A stretch of 7,182 nt of DNA from Tannerella sp. (lineage in GTDB: Bacteria > Bacteroidota > Bacteroidia > Bacteroidales > Tannerellaceae). Numbering within the stretch: the first letter of the stretch is position 1; each line of letters starts with the position of its first letter. Under the pieces are notes generated by a model. The model was not told the origin of the DNA. It ran no database searches and worked only from the letters and a program-made list of their open reading frames with translations. The translations under genes and the position numbers were made by a program. The DNA lies in the NCBI GenBank assembly GCA_031282485.1, contig JAITDQ010000329.1:1-7182 (forward strand), written 5' to 3'. Shown one piece after another: positions 6,933-7,182 of the stretch.

Positions 6933-7182
6933 TCACCATAACCGGTTATTATTGTTAAAAAGTTCTTTGAGAGCGATGATTTGTTTTCTTGTGAGCACTT
7001 TGGCAAAAAACCCGTTTTCATGGCGTCTCAGGTGATGAAAATCAGAACCCGTATAATCATAATACCCGTTTTTTAAGAGCCTGTCTGCTTTTTTTTTGGC
7101 ACTTTCACCGTATGCACCCGTCAGCGAAAGGTAATTCAGTTGGAAAAAGACGCCCTGTTTTTTAAGATATTTATAATCATGA
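6933..7182 (-). CDS. CpsB/CapC (YwqE)-type tyrosine-protein phosphatase, C-terminal 82 residues (5' end outside the window)
   Basis: An open frame enters from the window edge (first full codon at 7181-7179) and ends at a TGA at 6935-6933. The 82 visible residues include FFQLNYLSLTGAYGESAKKK followed by YDYTGSDFHHLRRHENG. The GSDxH element (Asp47 and His49 of the visible part) is the last metal-binding motif of PHP-superfamily phosphoesterases, and the QLN-LSLTGAYG stretch is typical of the CpsB/CapC/YwqE branch. Known members are manganese-dependent cytoplasmic phosphatases that dephosphorylate tyrosine kinases controlling capsule or exopolysaccharide export. Family members are about 240-260 residues, so roughly two thirds of the gene lies outside. 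A nine-A run encodes Lys-Lys-Lys in the middle of the visible part, but the frame continues normally beyond it. The gene ends 79 bases before panB and is probably a separate transcription unit. Family assignment is fairly firm; the actual substrate is unknown. Confidence 0.8.
   Translation of the reverse strand, partial: HDYKYLKKQGVFFQLNYLSLTGAYGESAKKKADRLLKNGYYDYTGSDFHHLRRHENGFFAKVLTRKQIIALKELFNNNNRLW

Noticed and set aside
1..7182. A previously undescribed system, mobile element, CRISPR array or defence locus
   Set aside because: Every gene belongs to a well-known metabolic, translation or membrane-energy family with intact catalytic residues. No transposase, integrase, spaced repeat array or foreign-looking block was seen.

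Overview
This window looks like a housekeeping stretch of a Bacteroidota chromosome, most likely order Bacteroidales. All six genes lie on the minus strand, so transcription runs from high to low coordinates. Four things suggest the lineage. The protein sequences (HisG, HisD, ProS, HppA) have a Bacteroides-like character. ProS is the eukaryote/archaeal-type short form without an editing insertion. Leaders are AT-rich and lack clear Shine-Dalgarno sites. Promoters match the Bacteroidota pattern TTTG-N19-TAnnTTTG. The assignment comes from recognition, not from a database search.

Layout in transcription order: (1) 7182-6933, the last 82 codons of a CpsB/CapC (YwqE)-type PHP-family tyrosine phosphatase, cut by the window edge. 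(2) A 79-base spacer with a near-perfect Bacteroidota promoter. (3) panB (6853-6032), first step of pantothenate synthesis. (4) proS (6018-4537), prolyl-tRNA synthetase, after a 13-base gap. (5) hisG (4493-3642), first step of histidine synthesis, after a 43-base gap. (6) hisD (3640-2354), last step of histidine synthesis, 1 base after hisG. (7) A 127-base AT-rich spacer with a second promoter-like site. (8) hppA (2226-22), a K+-dependent membrane pyrophosphatase whose residues suggest a Na+-pumping, probably Na+/H+-pumping, type. The first 21 bases of the window are the start of the spacer after hppA and show nothing recognisable. No gap without a gene exceeds 130 bases.

panB-proS-hisG-hisD is probably one transcript read from the panB promoter. 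hisG may also have weak internal initiation, and hppA probably has its own promoter, though read-through is possible because no terminator is visible. A loose functional link is that ProS and HisG both release pyrophosphate, and HppA hydrolyses pyrophosphate and stores the energy as an ion gradient. This is inference from gene order.

I found no CRISPR, mobile element, tRNA/rRNA, riboswitch or broken gene, and no convincing new system. The points most worth checking are the ion specificity of HppA, the his cluster reduced to hisG-hisD and followed by hppA, and an exact 16-base repeat in the spacers before hisG and before hppA.
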